From the NCBI GenBank assembly GCA_022071955.1, contig JAJVIM010000001.1, positions 186,001 to 250,000 of the forward strand: DNA of 64,000 nt, given 5' to 3'. This DNA comes from Anaerolineae bacterium. Lineage in GTDB: Bacteria; Chloroflexota; Anaerolineae; 4572-78; J111. The notes below the pieces were generated by a model that made no database searches, was not told the DNA's origin, and was given only the letters and a program-made list of their open reading frames with translations. Both the position numbers and the translations under genes were made by a program. Shown piece after piece: positions 9,063-18,532 of this stretch. Numbering within the stretch: the stretch's first letter is position 1; each line of letters opens with the position of its first letter.

Positions 9063-9104
9063 AAACGTGTTGCGTGTTCCGTTTTTGGCACGCAACACGC
9101 AACT
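9063..9104. repeat. Inverted repeat of the CGTGTTGCGT family
   Basis: GTGTTGCGTG (9067-9076) and CACGCAACAC (9089-9098) form a 10-bp stem in the spacer upstream of the UbiD gene. Confidence 0.75.
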
Positions 9105-9146
9105 CGGCGGCAGTAATTATGCTCGCCGTCCTGTGGCGATACTCTT

Positions 9147-10514
9147 TTACAATTCTCGTTCGATAAACCGTCCCCGGCCCGGCGCGCCGAAAAACTCGCC
9201 ATTTTCAGCGATGACTTCCCCCCGGCTGAGCGTTGCCACCGGCCAGCCGGTAACTGTGATGCCCTCGTACGGCGTCCAATCGACCTTTTCGTGCAGCGTT
9301 TCGGTGGAGAGTGTGACCGTTTTGGCCGGGTCGAACAGGACCAAATCGGCATCAAAGCCCACCGCGATGCGCCCTTTGCCGGTTAGCCCAAACATTTGGG
9401 CCGGGCGCGTGCAGCACATTTCTACCCAGCGGTTGGCCGAAAAAATGCCGTTTCGCACGCCAAAACTGTACAGCGCCGGGAAGCGGCACTCGATTGACGG
9501 CACGCCGCCGGGAATTCTGCTGAAATCGTTGGCCTCGATGCCGCGCATTTTGTCGGCTTTCACAAACGGGCAGTGGTCGGTGGTGACAATTTGCAGGTGG
9601 TCGCGGGCCAGCGCCTGCCACATATTTTGCGGCTCGCCCGTGGGCCGGATCGGCGGCGCGCACACCGGCAACGCCCCTTCAACGCCGGGCCGGTCGTACA
9701 CCGAGTCATCGAGCAACAGGTATTGCGGGCAGGTTTCGCCGGTGATGGGCAGGCCGCGGGCGCGGGCGGCGGTAATCCGGTTAACCGTGGCCTGGCAGCC
9801 CACGTGGAAAATGTGCAGCGGCACGCCCACAAATTCGGCAATGTCGATGGCCCGCCCGGCGGCTTCGCCTTCCAGCAATTCCGGCCGGCTGCGCGGGTGC
9901 CAGTGCGGACTGGTTCGCCCGGCGGCCAGATTTTGCTCAATCAGCACGCAAATCACATCCCAGTTTTCGGCGTGGATCACCGGCAGCCCGCCCGCATCGC
10001 GCACGGCGGTCAGCGCTTTGAGCAACTGGTCGTCTGTGAGCCGGAAGCCGTAGGCCATGTACAATTTGAAGCTGGCACAACCGGCCGCAAACACCGCCGG
10101 TACCTGCTCCAGTTTGGCAATTTCGTGGGGGCCGATGGTCATGTGCAGCCCGTAATCGATGGCGACCCGTGGGTCGGCTTCGGCGCGGCGGTCGGCCAGC
10201 CCGGCGAGCATGCTTTGTTCCGGCGCTGGCTCCACAAAATCGATGATGGTGGTGGTGCCGCCAAAGGCCGCGGCCCGGGTGCCGCTAAAAAAATCATCGG
10301 AAGAGATGATACCGCCGCCCAGCGACATTTGCATGTGAACGTGGACATCAATCGCGCCGGGCGTCACCAGCTTGCCACTGGCGTCGATCTCGCGCGCGCC
10401 GGCCAGCCCGTCGCCAATCGCGGCGATGCGCTCGCCGCTAATGCCGATGTCGGCCCGGTAGCTGGCCTCGGCGGTAACAATTGTGCCGTTTTTGATAACC
10501 AGATCAAAGGTCAT
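9147..10514 (-). CDS. hydA: Dihydropyrimidinase / D-hydantoinase family amidohydrolase
   Basis: A 455-aa cyclic imide hydrolase. Metal ligands are in [11 protein letters not shown], the carboxylated lysine in [10 protein letters not shown], His in VIHAENWDV and HIFHVG, and Asp in [11 protein letters not shown]. The pattern [10 protein letters not shown] plus [11 protein letters not shown] is diagnostic of dihydropyrimidinases rather than dihydroorotases. It opens dihydropyrimidine or hydantoin rings to N-carbamoyl amino acids. A good AGAGGT ribosome site precedes the ATG. In enterobacteria hydA sits with xdhD, ygeW, ygeY and ssnA, all of which have look-alikes in this window. Allantoinase activity cannot be excluded. 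Confidence 0.9.
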   Translation of the reverse strand: MTFDLVIKNGTIVTAEASYRADIGISGERIAAIGDGLAGAREIDASGKLVTPGAIDVHVHMQMSLGGGIISSDDFFSGTRAAAFGGTTTIIDFVEPAPEQSMLAGLADRRAEADPRVAIDYGLHMTIGPHEIAKLEQVPAVFAAGCASFKLYMAYGFRLTDDQLLKALTAVRDAGGLPVIHAENWDVICVLIEQNLAAGRTSPHWHPRSRPELLEGEAAGRAIDIAEFVGVPLHIFHVGCQATVNRITAARARGLPITGETCPQYLLLDDSVYDRPGVEGALPVCAPPIRPTGEPQNMWQALARDHLQIVTTDHCPFVKADKMRGIEANDFSRIPGGVPSIECRFPALYSFGVRNGIFSANRWVEMCCTRPAQMFGLTGKGRIAVGFDADLVLFDPAKTVTLSTETLHEKVDWTPYEGITVTGWPVATLSRGEVIAENGEFFGAPGRGRFIEREL

Positions 10515-10533
10515 AAGTTACCTCTTTTGAGTT

Positions 10534-10584
10534 ACGATTTTTGATTTACGATTTACGATTAAAAAATCGTAAATCAAAAATCGT
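10534..10584. repeat. AT-rich 20-bp perfect inverted repeat
   Basis: Arms 10534-10553 and 10565-10584 are exact reverse complements (ACGATTTTTGATTTACGATT), with an 11-nt loop made of the same TTTACGA unit. It lies between the HAD and hydantoinase genes and could be a weak terminator, but it is built from the same TTACGAT heptamers seen elsewhere. Confidence 0.85.
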
Positions 10585-10592
10585 AAATCTGT

Positions 10593-11399
10593 TCATTTGC
10601 TCCACATTTCCACCAATTCTTCCAGCCCGTCAACAATTGCGTCCGGCTCGATGCCTTTGGCGGCGGCCGTGGCGGCGTTGTCCACGCCGGTGGTCACCAG
10701 CACCGTTTTAAGGCCGACGCGCTGCGCGCCCCACACATCGGTTTCCAGCCGGTCGCCGAGCATGGCGGTGTGCGCAGCGACACTGCCCAGCCGGGCCAGC
10801 GCCAGTTCAAACAGCAGCCGCTCCGGCTTGCCGATCACCGTCGGGGTGAGACCGGTGGCGGCTTGCAGCGCGGCCAGCGTTACCCCGGCTTCGGGGATTA
10901 ACCCCTCTTCTTTGGGAATGAGTAGGTCCGGGTTAGCGCCTACCAGTCGCGCCCCGCGTTGCAAATGCAGCACCGCAACCTTGAGCTTGTCGTAAGTCAG
11001 GCCGGAGTCGCCGCCCACAACCACTGCCGCTACCGGCTGCCCGGCGTTAGCCACCAGCGCAAAACCGGCTTCGAGCAACACCTGCCGCAGCGCCGCCTCG
11101 CCAATCACAAACAGCGGCGCGCCGGGCGGTAGTTCTCGCTGCAAATAGGCTGCCGTGGCCACGCCGGCCGTCAGAATTTGCCCCACCTCGAGGGTGATGC
11201 CGGCTTCGGCCAGCTTGCGCCGGTACTGGGCCGGCGTTTCGGTGGTGTTGTTGGTGGCCACTACGTGAGCAATGCCGCGCTGCCGCAAAAAATCAAACAA
11301 CTCGGTAATGCCCGGCAGCGGCGCATCACCGCGAAACAAAGTGCCGTCAATATCGATGATCAGCGCCCGGATGCTGCTAAAATTAAAACCGTTGGTCAT
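10593..11399 (-). CDS. HAD-IIA family phosphatase (NagD-like)
   Basis: A 268-aa haloacid dehalogenase-type phosphatase: DIDGTLFRGDAPLPG with the nucleophile Asp, ATNNTTETP (motif II), IGKPERLLFELA (motif III Lys) and AMLGDRLETDVWGA (motif IV). The CapII insertion VVVGGDSGLTYDKLKVA marks subfamily IIA, which acts on sugar, nucleotide or glycerol phosphates. A TTG one codon upstream is possible, but the ATG at 11399 is preferred. Substrate unknown. Confidence 0.88.
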   Translation of the reverse strand: MTNGFNFSSIRALIIDIDGTLFRGDAPLPGITELFDFLRQRGIAHVVATNNTTETPAQYRRKLAEAGITLEVGQILTAGVATAAYLQRELPPGAPLFVIGEAALRQVLLEAGFALVANAGQPVAAVVVGGDSGLTYDKLKVAVLHLQRGARLVGANPDLLIPKEEGLIPEAGVTLAALQAATGLTPTVIGKPERLLFELALARLGSVAAHTAMLGDRLETDVWGAQRVGLKTVLVTTGVDNAATAAAKGIEPDAIVDGLEELVEMWSK

Positions 11400-11608
11400 C
11401 AATCCCGACGTTCCACGAATGTGCGAATAGTGAATTGCGAATGTGCGAAACTACGAATCTTGTTGATACCTTGATTTTTACCAAAAGATTTTCGCGACAT
11501 GTTGCGTATTGCGTGTTCCGTTTCTGGCGTATTTTTACGCAACACGCAACACGCACAATCCAACAAGTGAGCCTCGTGTCCCCTGCCGTACTCTAACGTC
11601 GATGCCCC
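11400..11608. repeat. Spacer with heptamers and CGTGTTGCGT-family repeat
   Basis: GCGAATAGTGAATTGCGAATG units at ~11420-11460 and TGTTGCGTATTGCGTGTTCC facing ACGCAACACGCAACACGC at ~11500-11556. No ORF of note. Confidence 0.65.
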
Positions 11609-13114
11609 TCAAATCTCCGCCAGGTGCCGGCTGGCTTGCTGGTAGGCGGCCAACCGTTCATCGTAAAATGCGCGCTGGGCTTCTGCCGGCACCACCTGCC
11701 GGCCCGGCGGCTGCAAGCGAGCGATGCCTTCGGCCAGCGATTCAAACAGGCCCACGCCGGTGCCGGCCAGCACCGCCGCTCCGAGCGCCGGCCAGTTGCC
11801 GTAGCCGGTCAGGGTGAAGGGCAGGCCGGTGACATCGGCCAGAATTTGCGGCCAGACCGGACTCTGGCTGGCGCCGCCGGAGAGCCACACCTGCTCGACG
11901 GGCAGGCCGGCCTGCCGCACCGTATCCAGCGCCCAGCGCACTTCAAAGGCCACGCCTTCGAGCACGGCGCGGGCCATATCGGCGCGGGTGTGGTCCAGCC
12001 GCAGGCCGATAAACCCGCCGCCGGGGCGGGATTCGGCCAACTGCGCCCCGCCGCCCAGCGGCAGGAACAGCAGCCCGTTACTGCCGGGCGGGCTGTGCCG
12101 GATTAAGTCATCGAACTGGGCAAACAGATGGCGACGGTCAAGCACCTGCTCCGGTGCGGCCGGCTGCAAGTTTTCGCGCAGCCACCACTCCACGGTAGCG
12201 CCAAAACCACCCAACAACTGGGAAATGGTCCAGCGCTGCGGCGCGACGTGGTAACTCAAATTCATACTGGCCGGCGCGGCTGTCACATCCGGGCTGGTGG
12301 TGATGGCGTTGATAACCCAGGCTGTGCCAGAGGCCAGCATCAGTTTGCCCGGTTCGGTCATGCCCATGCCCAGCGCGGCGCAGCATTGATCGTGGCCGCC
12401 GTTGACCACCAGCGTGCCGGGGGGCAGGCCGGTGCGCTGGCTAACCTCGGCGGTAATCGGGCCGATGACCGTGCCGGCCGGGGCCAGTTGGGCCAGTTGG
12501 TCCGGGGTGATGCCGACGATTTCTGCCAGTTCGTCGCTCCAGTGGCTGGCGGCCACATCGACCAGTTGCATTTCTGCCCCGGCAGAAAAATCGGTGCAGA
12601 ACTGGCCGGTCAGCCGGTAATTCATAAAATCGAGCACGCCCAAAAAACGCTCGGTGCGGGCAAAGACATCGGGCTGAAACTGGCCCAGCCAGGCGATGTT
12701 GGGGAAAGGCAGGCCGGGAAACAACGACCAGCCGCTGAGTTCCCGGATGCGGGCTTCGCGGCCGGCCTCCTGCCATTGTTTGACCAGCTCCTCGGTACGG
12801 CTGTCGAGCCAGGTGATCATGGGGTACACCGCCGTGCCATCGGCCCGGCAGGGGATGAGCGAGCCGCTTTGCGCGGCCATAGCCAGCGCCCGGATGTGCC
12901 ATTGGCCGGCGGCAGCGCTGGCAATTTGTTGCAGCACGGTCAGCGCCGCCTGCCACACTTCATCCGGGTCTTCTTCGGCCCAGCCAGGTTGCGGCGTGTG
13001 CAGCCGGTAGCCCTGTTGGGCCACGGCCAGCTCGCGGCCGGACAGGTCAAACAGGATGGCTTTGGTTGAGTTGGTGCCAATATCCAGCCCCAAAATTGCA
13101 TCTTGCATCGACAT
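11609..13114 (-). CDS. FGGY family carbohydrate kinase (xylulokinase-like)
   Basis: A 501-aa sugar kinase. LGLDIGTNSTKAILFD is the phosphate-1 loop, GWAEEDPDEVWQA is typical of FGGY enzymes, VVNGGHDQCCAALGMGM carries the catalytic Asp, and GLLFLPLGGG plus VWLSGGASQSPVWPQILADV form the ADP site. It phosphorylates a ketose or polyol with ATP; xylulose or a related sugar is a guess. The stop of the upstream isomerase overlaps its ATG as TAATG. GGAG is only 2 nt from that ATG, so the in-frame ATG at 13108 (8-nt spacing) may be the true start. Third gene of an SDR-isomerase-kinase set. Confidence 0.92.
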   Translation of the reverse strand: MSMQDAILGLDIGTNSTKAILFDLSGRELAVAQQGYRLHTPQPGWAEEDPDEVWQAALTVLQQIASAAAGQWHIRALAMAAQSGSLIPCRADGTAVYPMITWLDSRTEELVKQWQEAGREARIRELSGWSLFPGLPFPNIAWLGQFQPDVFARTERFLGVLDFMNYRLTGQFCTDFSAGAEMQLVDVAASHWSDELAEIVGITPDQLAQLAPAGTVIGPITAEVSQRTGLPPGTLVVNGGHDQCCAALGMGMTEPGKLMLASGTAWVINAITTSPDVTAAPASMNLSYHVAPQRWTISQLLGGFGATVEWWLRENLQPAAPEQVLDRRHLFAQFDDLIRHSPPGSNGLLFLPLGGGAQLAESRPGGGFIGLRLDHTRADMARAVLEGVAFEVRWALDTVRQAGLPVEQVWLSGGASQSPVWPQILADVTGLPFTLTGYGNWPALGAAVLAGTGVGLFESLAEGIARLQPPGRQVVPAEAQRAFYDERLAAYQQASRHLAEI

Positions 13115-13914
13115 TACTCCAGCGGAAAGAGTTCGCGGGTGCGGGCCATCGCTTCGGCGGGGGTGGTAGAGGGGCTGAATTCCAGCCCAATCTCGCCGTC
13201 AAAGCCAAGCTGCCGCAGTTTGGCCCGGATGTTGGGAAAATTGATTTCGCCCGTGCCCGGCTCCTGCCGGGTGGGTACATCGCCGATGTGGACGGCGGTG
13301 GTCACATCAAAATTCTGCTCGAGGTTCCATAACAAATCACCGGAGCCGCGCTGCTGGTGGTACACATCAAACGTCAGCCGGAACTGCGGGTGATCGATGC
13401 GACGCACCCAGTCGGCGGCCAGGCGGGGGTTATCCACCAGAATTTTGCCGATGAAGTGGAAATTGTTGAGGCATTCCACCCGCACTTCAACGCTGGTCTG
13501 CTCGACGAGCTTCATGATTTTTTCGGTCTGGTCGAGCAGGTTGGCGTACTGTTCGCCTTCGGGGTAATTGCCCGATAGCCGCCGCACCCAATCCACGCCG
13601 CCCGCCGGCTCAATCTGGTTGGAAAAAATGTACAGTACCGGGATGCCGTATTGCTCGGCCATTTCCAGGCTTTCGGCCCAACTGCGCAGCGTCATGGCGT
13701 TGTCACCGGGGTCGGCCAGCGAGCCCATGTCGTCGTCAAAGGTGGAATAGAGTCGCCCGCCGACGCGGCGGCACTCGGCGGCCAGTTCGGCGATGGGCGC
13801 CTGCCGCCAGAAAAAAACGTTGAAGTGGCGAAGTCCCAACTCGGCAAACGGCGCGACGCGCTCGATAACCGGCCGGTCGGTGAACCAAAAATCGAGATAG
13901 CCGGTGTAGTCCAT
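13114..13914 (-). CDS. Sugar phosphate isomerase/epimerase (TIM barrel, AP-endonuclease-2 family)
   Basis: A 266-aa xylose isomerase-like TIM barrel. Metal-site strands can be read as VRVECLNNFHF (Glu), LTFDVYHQQRG (Asp and His), TAVHIGDVPTRQEPGTGEI (His) and IGLEFSPS (Glu), the pattern of hydroxypyruvate isomerase and D-tagatose 3-epimerase-like enzymes. It would convert a keto sugar into the substrate of the adjoining kinase. Both ends are coupled: TAATG overlaps with the SDR upstream and the kinase downstream. Confidence 0.88.
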   Translation of the reverse strand: MDYTGYLDFWFTDRPVIERVAPFAELGLRHFNVFFWRQAPIAELAAECRRVGGRLYSTFDDDMGSLADPGDNAMTLRSWAESLEMAEQYGIPVLYIFSNQIEPAGGVDWVRRLSGNYPEGEQYANLLDQTEKIMKLVEQTSVEVRVECLNNFHFIGKILVDNPRLAADWVRRIDHPQFRLTFDVYHQQRGSGDLLWNLEQNFDVTTAVHIGDVPTRQEPGTGEINFPNIRAKLRQLGFDGEIGLEFSPSTTPAEAMARTRELFPLE

Positions 13915-14699
13915 TACGACATCACCAGCCCGCCGTCCACCTCAAGGGCCTGGCCGGTGAGGTAACGCGAGTCGTTGGAAGCCAGAAAGGCCACCACCCC
14001 GGCAATTTCCCACGGCTCGGCCAGCCGCTTCATGGGGCAGTCGCTGGCCCGCATGGCCAGCCACTCGTCCACGGTCATACCGTCGCGCTGGCCAATCATC
14101 CCGGCCACGTTGCGCACCATATCGGTTTTGGTGTTGCCGGGGCAGACCGCGTTGACGGTGACGCCAAACGGGGCCAGTTCCATCGCCACGGAGCGGGTCA
14201 GGCCGATGACGCCGCTTTTGGAGGCGGAATACTCCGCCGAGGCCGGCCAGCTTGTTTTGCCGGCCATCGATGAAATATTGATGATGCTGCCCGCTTTTTG
14301 GGCCATCAGTATCGGAGCGACGGCTTGATTACTCAGAAACACGCCGGTCAGGTTGATGTCGATGAGGCGCTGCCACTGCCGCAGCGAGACATCTGCCAGC
14401 GGCGAGCCGGTGTAAATGCCGGCGGCGGCCACCAGAATATCGAGCCGGCCCCAACGGGCCAGCACCGCATCTATCGCGGCTTTGAGGCTGTCCGGCTCGG
14501 TGACGTTACAACTCAGGGCCAGAGCGTCCACGCCCAGCCCGCGGCACTCGGCGGCGGCGGCTTCGTTGGCCTCGGCGGCCAAATCAAGACAGGCCACGTT
14601 GGCCCCTTCTTCGGCAAAACGGACGGCGCAGGCCCGGCCAATGCCGTTGGCCCCGCCGGTAATTACGGCTACTTGTCCTTTAAAGCGGTTGAGTTCCAT
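13914..14699 (-). CDS. SDR family oxidoreductase (sugar/polyol dehydrogenase-like)
   Basis: A 261-aa classical SDR: TGGANGIG cofactor loop (15-22), VAAAGI in place of NNAG, SS in INISSMAGKTS, and an intact active site AEYSASKSG (Tyr and Lys four apart). The C-terminal YLTGQALEVDGGLVMS is usual. An NAD-linked oxidation of a sugar or polyol is likely because it is the first gene of a set translationally coupled to a TIM-barrel isomerase and an FGGY kinase (TAATG overlap at 13914). Confidence 0.9.
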   Translation of the reverse strand: MELNRFKGQVAVITGGANGIGRACAVRFAEEGANVACLDLAAEANEAAAAECRGLGVDALALSCNVTEPDSLKAAIDAVLARWGRLDILVAAAGIYTGSPLADVSLRQWQRLIDINLTGVFLSNQAVAPILMAQKAGSIINISSMAGKTSWPASAEYSASKSGVIGLTRSVAMELAPFGVTVNAVCPGNTKTDMVRNVAGMIGQRDGMTVDEWLAMRASDCPMKRLAEPWEIAGVVAFLASNDSRYLTGQALEVDGGLVMS

Positions 14700-14719
14700 T
14701 GATTATGTGGTCCTTTGGG

Positions 14720-14747
14720 GTAGGGGCGCTTCGCGAAGCGCCCCTAC
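14720..14747. repeat. 28-nt perfect palindrome
   Basis: Half-site GTAGGGGCGCTTCG followed directly by its reverse complement. It lies between the XdhD-like gene and the sugar SDR. T-tracts are weak on both sides (GTGATTTTTG on the plus strand), so it is either a poor terminator for the molybdoenzyme operon or a repeat element. Confidence 0.85.
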
Positions 14748-14768
14748 GTGATTTTTGTTGTGGTTCAG

Positions 14769-17741
14769 TTACTTTTCTTGAATGGCCGTCCACACCCGCT
14801 CCGGCGTAAACGGAATGCTGCGAATCCGGACCCCGGTAGCGTTGTAAATGGCGCTGCCCAGCGCCGGGGCCACGCCGTCTTTCGGGATTTCGGCGATGGC
14901 TTTGGCCCCAAACGGGCCGCTCGGCTCGATAGTTTGTACCAAAATAACTTCCATTTCCGGCATTTCGTCGGCGCGGTAAATTTTGTACGGCCCCAGCGCG
15001 GCGTTGACCATGCGGCCTTTGGCGTCGTAAACCATTTCCTCGCAGTGGCCGTAGCCGAGCGCCTGAGTCATACCGCCTTCCACCTGCCCGCTGGCGGTGA
15101 TGGGGTTGATGGCCACGCCGCAGTCCACGGCCATCACCAGTTTTTTCACCGTCACCTGTCCGGTTTCAATATCAACTTCCACTTCGGCGAACTGGCCGGC
15201 AAACGGCGGCGGCGACTCCGGCGAGACGTAGCTGGCCGTGGCCATAATTTGCCGCTGCTGGTCCTGATGCAGCGAGTGCAGCGCCAGCTCTTCCATTGTC
15301 ACCGAGCGACCATCGGGGGCGTAGGCCCGCCGGTCGCGCAGGGTAACGCCGCTCCAGTCATCCAGTTTAAGCATCAGCCCGGCCCGTTCTTTGATCTGCT
15401 CGCGCACCTGTTCGGCGGCCTTTTTAACGGCGGTGCCGGAAATGTAGGTGGTGCTGCTGGCGTACGCGCCGGTGTCAAAGGGGGTCATGTCGGTGTCGCT
15501 GGAATAAATGAGGATGTCGTCCAGCGGCACACCCAGCACCTCGGCGGCAATCTGGCTGAGCGCCGTATCGGAACCGGTGCCGAGGTCGGTAGCGCCAACT
15601 AACACATTGAATGAGCCGTCGTCATTGATTTTGATGCTGGCCCCGCCCATATCCAGCCCGGGGATGGCCGTGCCGTGCATACAAACGGCCATACCGAGAC
15701 CGCGCCGCAGGTGTGGTTTGCCCGGCACCATCTTCCAGTTGGGGTCGCTGCGGCGCTCCCAGCCAATGGCCTGCATGCCCTGGGCAATGCATTCGCTGAG
15801 GCCGCTGGTGCGCACCACCGGAATGGACGAGACATCGGCTTCGCCTTCGCCCAGTTGCGGGGCGATATCAAGCGGATCGCCAACTTTGACCCAGTTTTTG
15901 CGTTTGAACTCCAGTGGGTCCAACCCCAGCGCCACGGCGATCTCTTCCATGTGTGTTTCCAGCGCAAAGAGCGCCTGCGGTGCGCCGTAGCCGCGATACG
16001 CGCCCGGTACGGGGATATTCGTGTAGGCAACGGTGCATTCAAATTTTTTGTTGGGGCAGTTGTAGGTGCTCAGCCCGCGCATGCCGGTGACGGTTTGCAC
16101 GGTCAGCCCGTGGGTGGCGTAGGGGCCGGTGTTACCGACCACCGTCATTTTTTGGGCGACCAGCGCGCCGTCGTTGTTGACGCCGGTTTTGTAAACAATG
16201 GTCTGCGGGTGGCGGGTGCGGCTCGACATAAATTCTTCGGCCCGGCTCAGTTCCAGTTTGACCGGCTTGCCGGTGGCGATGGCCAGATGGCCCACAATAT
16301 CTTCGATGAGCATCTCTTGCTTGGCCCCAAAGCCGCCGCCGATGCGCGGTTTGATGACCCGGATGCGTTTGACCGGCAGCCCCAGCAGCGGGGCGACCAT
16401 GCGGCGCACGTGGAACGGCACCTGCGTGCTGGTGCGGATGACCAGCCGCTCGTCCGGGTCCCAGTAGGCAATGGCAATGTGCGGTTCGATGGGCACCTGC
16501 TGCACCTGATGCACGTAGTAAGTCTGCTCAAAAATGCGGTCGGCCTGGGCAAAACCCTGCTCCACATCGCCGACGGCGGCGTGGATAAAGTGGCTGATGT
16601 TGCGGCCGGCGTCGAACGCGCCGGCGTCGGCCATTTCCGGCTCATCGTGGATAACCGGCGCGCCGGGCTTGATGGCCTCGTTTTCGTCAAAAACCGCCGG
16701 TAGCACATCATACGTCACTTTGATGCGCTTGATGGCCTCGGCGGCGATTTCCGGCGTTTCGGCGGCCACGGCGGCCACGCGGTCGCCCACGTGGCGCACT
16801 TTGTTGTCAAAACTGACCTGATCGTAGGGTTTGGGGTTGGGGTAGCTCTGCCCGCCGGAGGCGTAGCGCACGCGGGCAATATTTTTGTAGTGGATGACGG
16901 CATGCACGCCGGGGATGGCTCGCGCCTCGCTGTCGTCAATATCGATGATGCGGGCGTGGGCGTGGGGGCTGGTGAGCAGTTTGCCGTGCAGCAGCCCGCG
17001 GAACTCAACGTCATCGACAAAAGCCGGGTTGCCTTTGGCCAGCTTGAGCGCATCGACCTTGGTTTCAGATTTGCCGACAACTTTCATTTCCGGCGCTTCC
17101 GGGGCGACCACAAATTTGGGCAGCACAATCCGTTTGGTGCTGATTTCGCTGCCGCCGCCGGCCATGTCCGGGGTCAGGTCATCGCCCAGTTGCTCGGCGT
17201 CGTCCGGGCCGGGGCCGCCAAACTCGTGGCCGGGCAAAATGATGGGCGTGAGCACGTTGGGTTCAACTTTGGTGGGGTCTTCGCCGCGCAGCACGGCAGC
17301 GGCTTCCAGCACGGCCTGCACCGGTTTTACGTAGCCGGTTTCGCGGTCCAAAATGCCGGAGAGGGCGTCGCGGACTTCAGCTTCGGTGGGATTGGGGTTT
17401 TTCTCCAGCAGGGCTTTGGTGGCCAGAATCATGGCCGGGGTAGAGTAGCCGGATTGAATGGCCCCCACGCGGATGAACGCTTCCTGAATGGGGTGCAGTT
17501 GCAGCCCGTGAGATAGCCCTTCCACGGTTTCGATGGCGTGGCCATCGGCCTGCGCCGCCAGCATTACATCCGTGCTGACCAGCTTGCCATCGACCAGCAC
17601 CGCCGCCGCGCCGGTTTCGCCGCTATCGCTGCCAAAGCGAACGCTGACGTAGCCTTCGCGCCGGAGAACGCGCATCAGCGTGTCGCCCGGTTCGCAAGTG
17701 AATTTTTTGTTGATTCCGTTGATGGTGACTTGAATTTGCAT
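14769..17741 (-). CDS. XdhD-like molybdopterin oxidoreductase with a cysteine-free 2x[2Fe-2S]-like N-terminus
   Basis: A ~990-aa protein of the xanthine oxidase family: an N-terminal ferredoxin-plus-helical module (1-160) fused to the molybdenum subunit. The Mo part keeps IGGGFGAKQEM, AYRGYGAPQALFALE, GGASIKINDDGSF with TDLGTGSDTAL, and the catalytic Glu in GPFGAKAIAEIPKDG. In the N-terminal module every cluster cysteine is gone: GSDSGETGAAAV replaces the CxxxxCGxC loop, VSTDVMLA the fourth Cys, IQSGYSTP replaces CGxC, and LDRETGY replaces CRCTGY. The only Cys in the first 150 residues is C16. The fused layout, the length and GAKAIAEI match E. coli XdhD, which as I recall is also cysteine-poor there. 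An ATG at 17744 is only 2 nt from GGAGG, so I prefer 17741. Downstream partner of the FAD subunit. Confidence 0.92.
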   Translation of the reverse strand: MQIQVTINGINKKFTCEPGDTLMRVLRREGYVSVRFGSDSGETGAAAVLVDGKLVSTDVMLAAQADGHAIETVEGLSHGLQLHPIQEAFIRVGAIQSGYSTPAMILATKALLEKNPNPTEAEVRDALSGILDRETGYVKPVQAVLEAAAVLRGEDPTKVEPNVLTPIILPGHEFGGPGPDDAEQLGDDLTPDMAGGGSEISTKRIVLPKFVVAPEAPEMKVVGKSETKVDALKLAKGNPAFVDDVEFRGLLHGKLLTSPHAHARIIDIDDSEARAIPGVHAVIHYKNIARVRYASGGQSYPNPKPYDQVSFDNKVRHVGDRVAAVAAETPEIAAEAIKRIKVTYDVLPAVFDENEAIKPGAPVIHDEPEMADAGAFDAGRNISHFIHAAVGDVEQGFAQADRIFEQTYYVHQVQQVPIEPHIAIAYWDPDERLVIRTSTQVPFHVRRMVAPLLGLPVKRIRVIKPRIGGGFGAKQEMLIEDIVGHLAIATGKPVKLELSRAEEFMSSRTRHPQTIVYKTGVNNDGALVAQKMTVVGNTGPYATHGLTVQTVTGMRGLSTYNCPNKKFECTVAYTNIPVPGAYRGYGAPQALFALETHMEEIAVALGLDPLEFKRKNWVKVGDPLDIAPQLGEGEADVSSIPVVRTSGLSECIAQGMQAIGWERRSDPNWKMVPGKPHLRRGLGMAVCMHGTAIPGLDMGGASIKINDDGSFNVLVGATDLGTGSDTALSQIAAEVLGVPLDDILIYSSDTDMTPFDTGAYASSTTYISGTAVKKAAEQVREQIKERAGLMLKLDDWSGVTLRDRRAYAPDGRSVTMEELALHSLHQDQQRQIMATASYVSPESPPPFAGQFAEVEVDIETGQVTVKKLVMAVDCGVAINPITASGQVEGGMTQALGYGHCEEMVYDAKGRMVNAALGPYKIYRADEMPEMEVILVQTIEPSGPFGAKAIAEIPKDGVAPALGSAIYNATGVRIRSIPFTPERVWTAIQEK

Positions 17742-17750
17742 CATCGCCTC

Positions 17751-18503
17751 CTATGCCTCGGCTTGAACTGCGGCGAGCACTCGCCGGCTAAGTATGGCCG
17801 CCATCTGGCGGCGGTATTCGGTGGAGCCGCGAAAATCGCCGGGCGGGTTAAGCCGGGCTTTGAGTTGGTCGGGGGTGGGGTCGGTCAGAACAGGCACAGC
17901 GGCCACGCCGCACAGCGCCAGCCGAAGTTGCCCCTGCCCGTCGCGGCGCGCCACCGCAGCGACAATCGGTTTGTCGGCGGGGGTGCGGACAACCCGTTCG
18001 CTGGCGGCTGCGCCGCCGGTGGCCAGCGACACGGCCGTGATGAGGCCGGCGGACAGCGCCGCCGGCACATTGGCCAGCACTTCGGCCAGCGGCAACCGGC
18101 GGGTTTCGGCGGCAGACTGAATTTCAACCTCCGCTTCAAACACCAGCAGGGCGGCCAGCAGTTCGCTTTCCGGATCGGCCTGGGCAATTACCCCACCGAG
18201 TGTGCCCTGGTAGCGAAAGGTGTTTGGCCCCTCGCGGTGAGCCAGCTCGCGCAGCAGCGCCGGCACATCCGGGCTGTCGACAAGCGTTTGCAGCCGGACC
18301 ATCGCCCCCAGCGTGAGTCGGTCACCGGCCAGCGCCACACCATCCAAACCGATGGACTGGAGATCAATCATATCGGTATCCGCCCCCGTCATTTGTGGGA
18401 CGAGGGCCGTGCCCCCGGCCAGAATTCTGGCGCCGGGGCGGGCCAGCAGTTGCAGCGCTTCGCTCACGCTGGCCGGCCGGTGATAGGCTTTGAGTTGTGC
18501 CAT
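17751..18503 (-). CDS. FAD-binding subunit of molybdoenzyme (CoxM/YgfM-like)
   Basis: A 250-aa FAD-binding PCMH-type protein. ILAGGTALVPQ matches the first FAD loop, and RYQGTLGGVIAQADPESELLAALL the TIGG(N)xAxxxPxxDL loop, with Val for the usual Asn. A C-terminal CO dehydrogenase flavoprotein domain with DFRGSTEYRRQMAAIL follows. It is shorter than CoxM (~285) and close to E. coli YgfM (~259). AAAGGAG precedes the ATG. Its stop lies 9 nt before the XdhD-like start, so the two are one operon. In usual enzymes electrons pass Mo to two Fe-S clusters to FAD; here the Fe-S relay is missing. Confidence 0.9.
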   Translation of the reverse strand: MAQLKAYHRPASVSEALQLLARPGARILAGGTALVPQMTGADTDMIDLQSIGLDGVALAGDRLTLGAMVRLQTLVDSPDVPALLRELAHREGPNTFRYQGTLGGVIAQADPESELLAALLVFEAEVEIQSAAETRRLPLAEVLANVPAALSAGLITAVSLATGGAAASERVVRTPADKPIVAAVARRDGQGQLRLALCGVAAVPVLTDPTPDQLKARLNPPGDFRGSTEYRRQMAAILSRRVLAAVQAEA

Positions 18504-18532
18504 AGTTTATTCTCCTTTGAAAAGTTTTTTTG

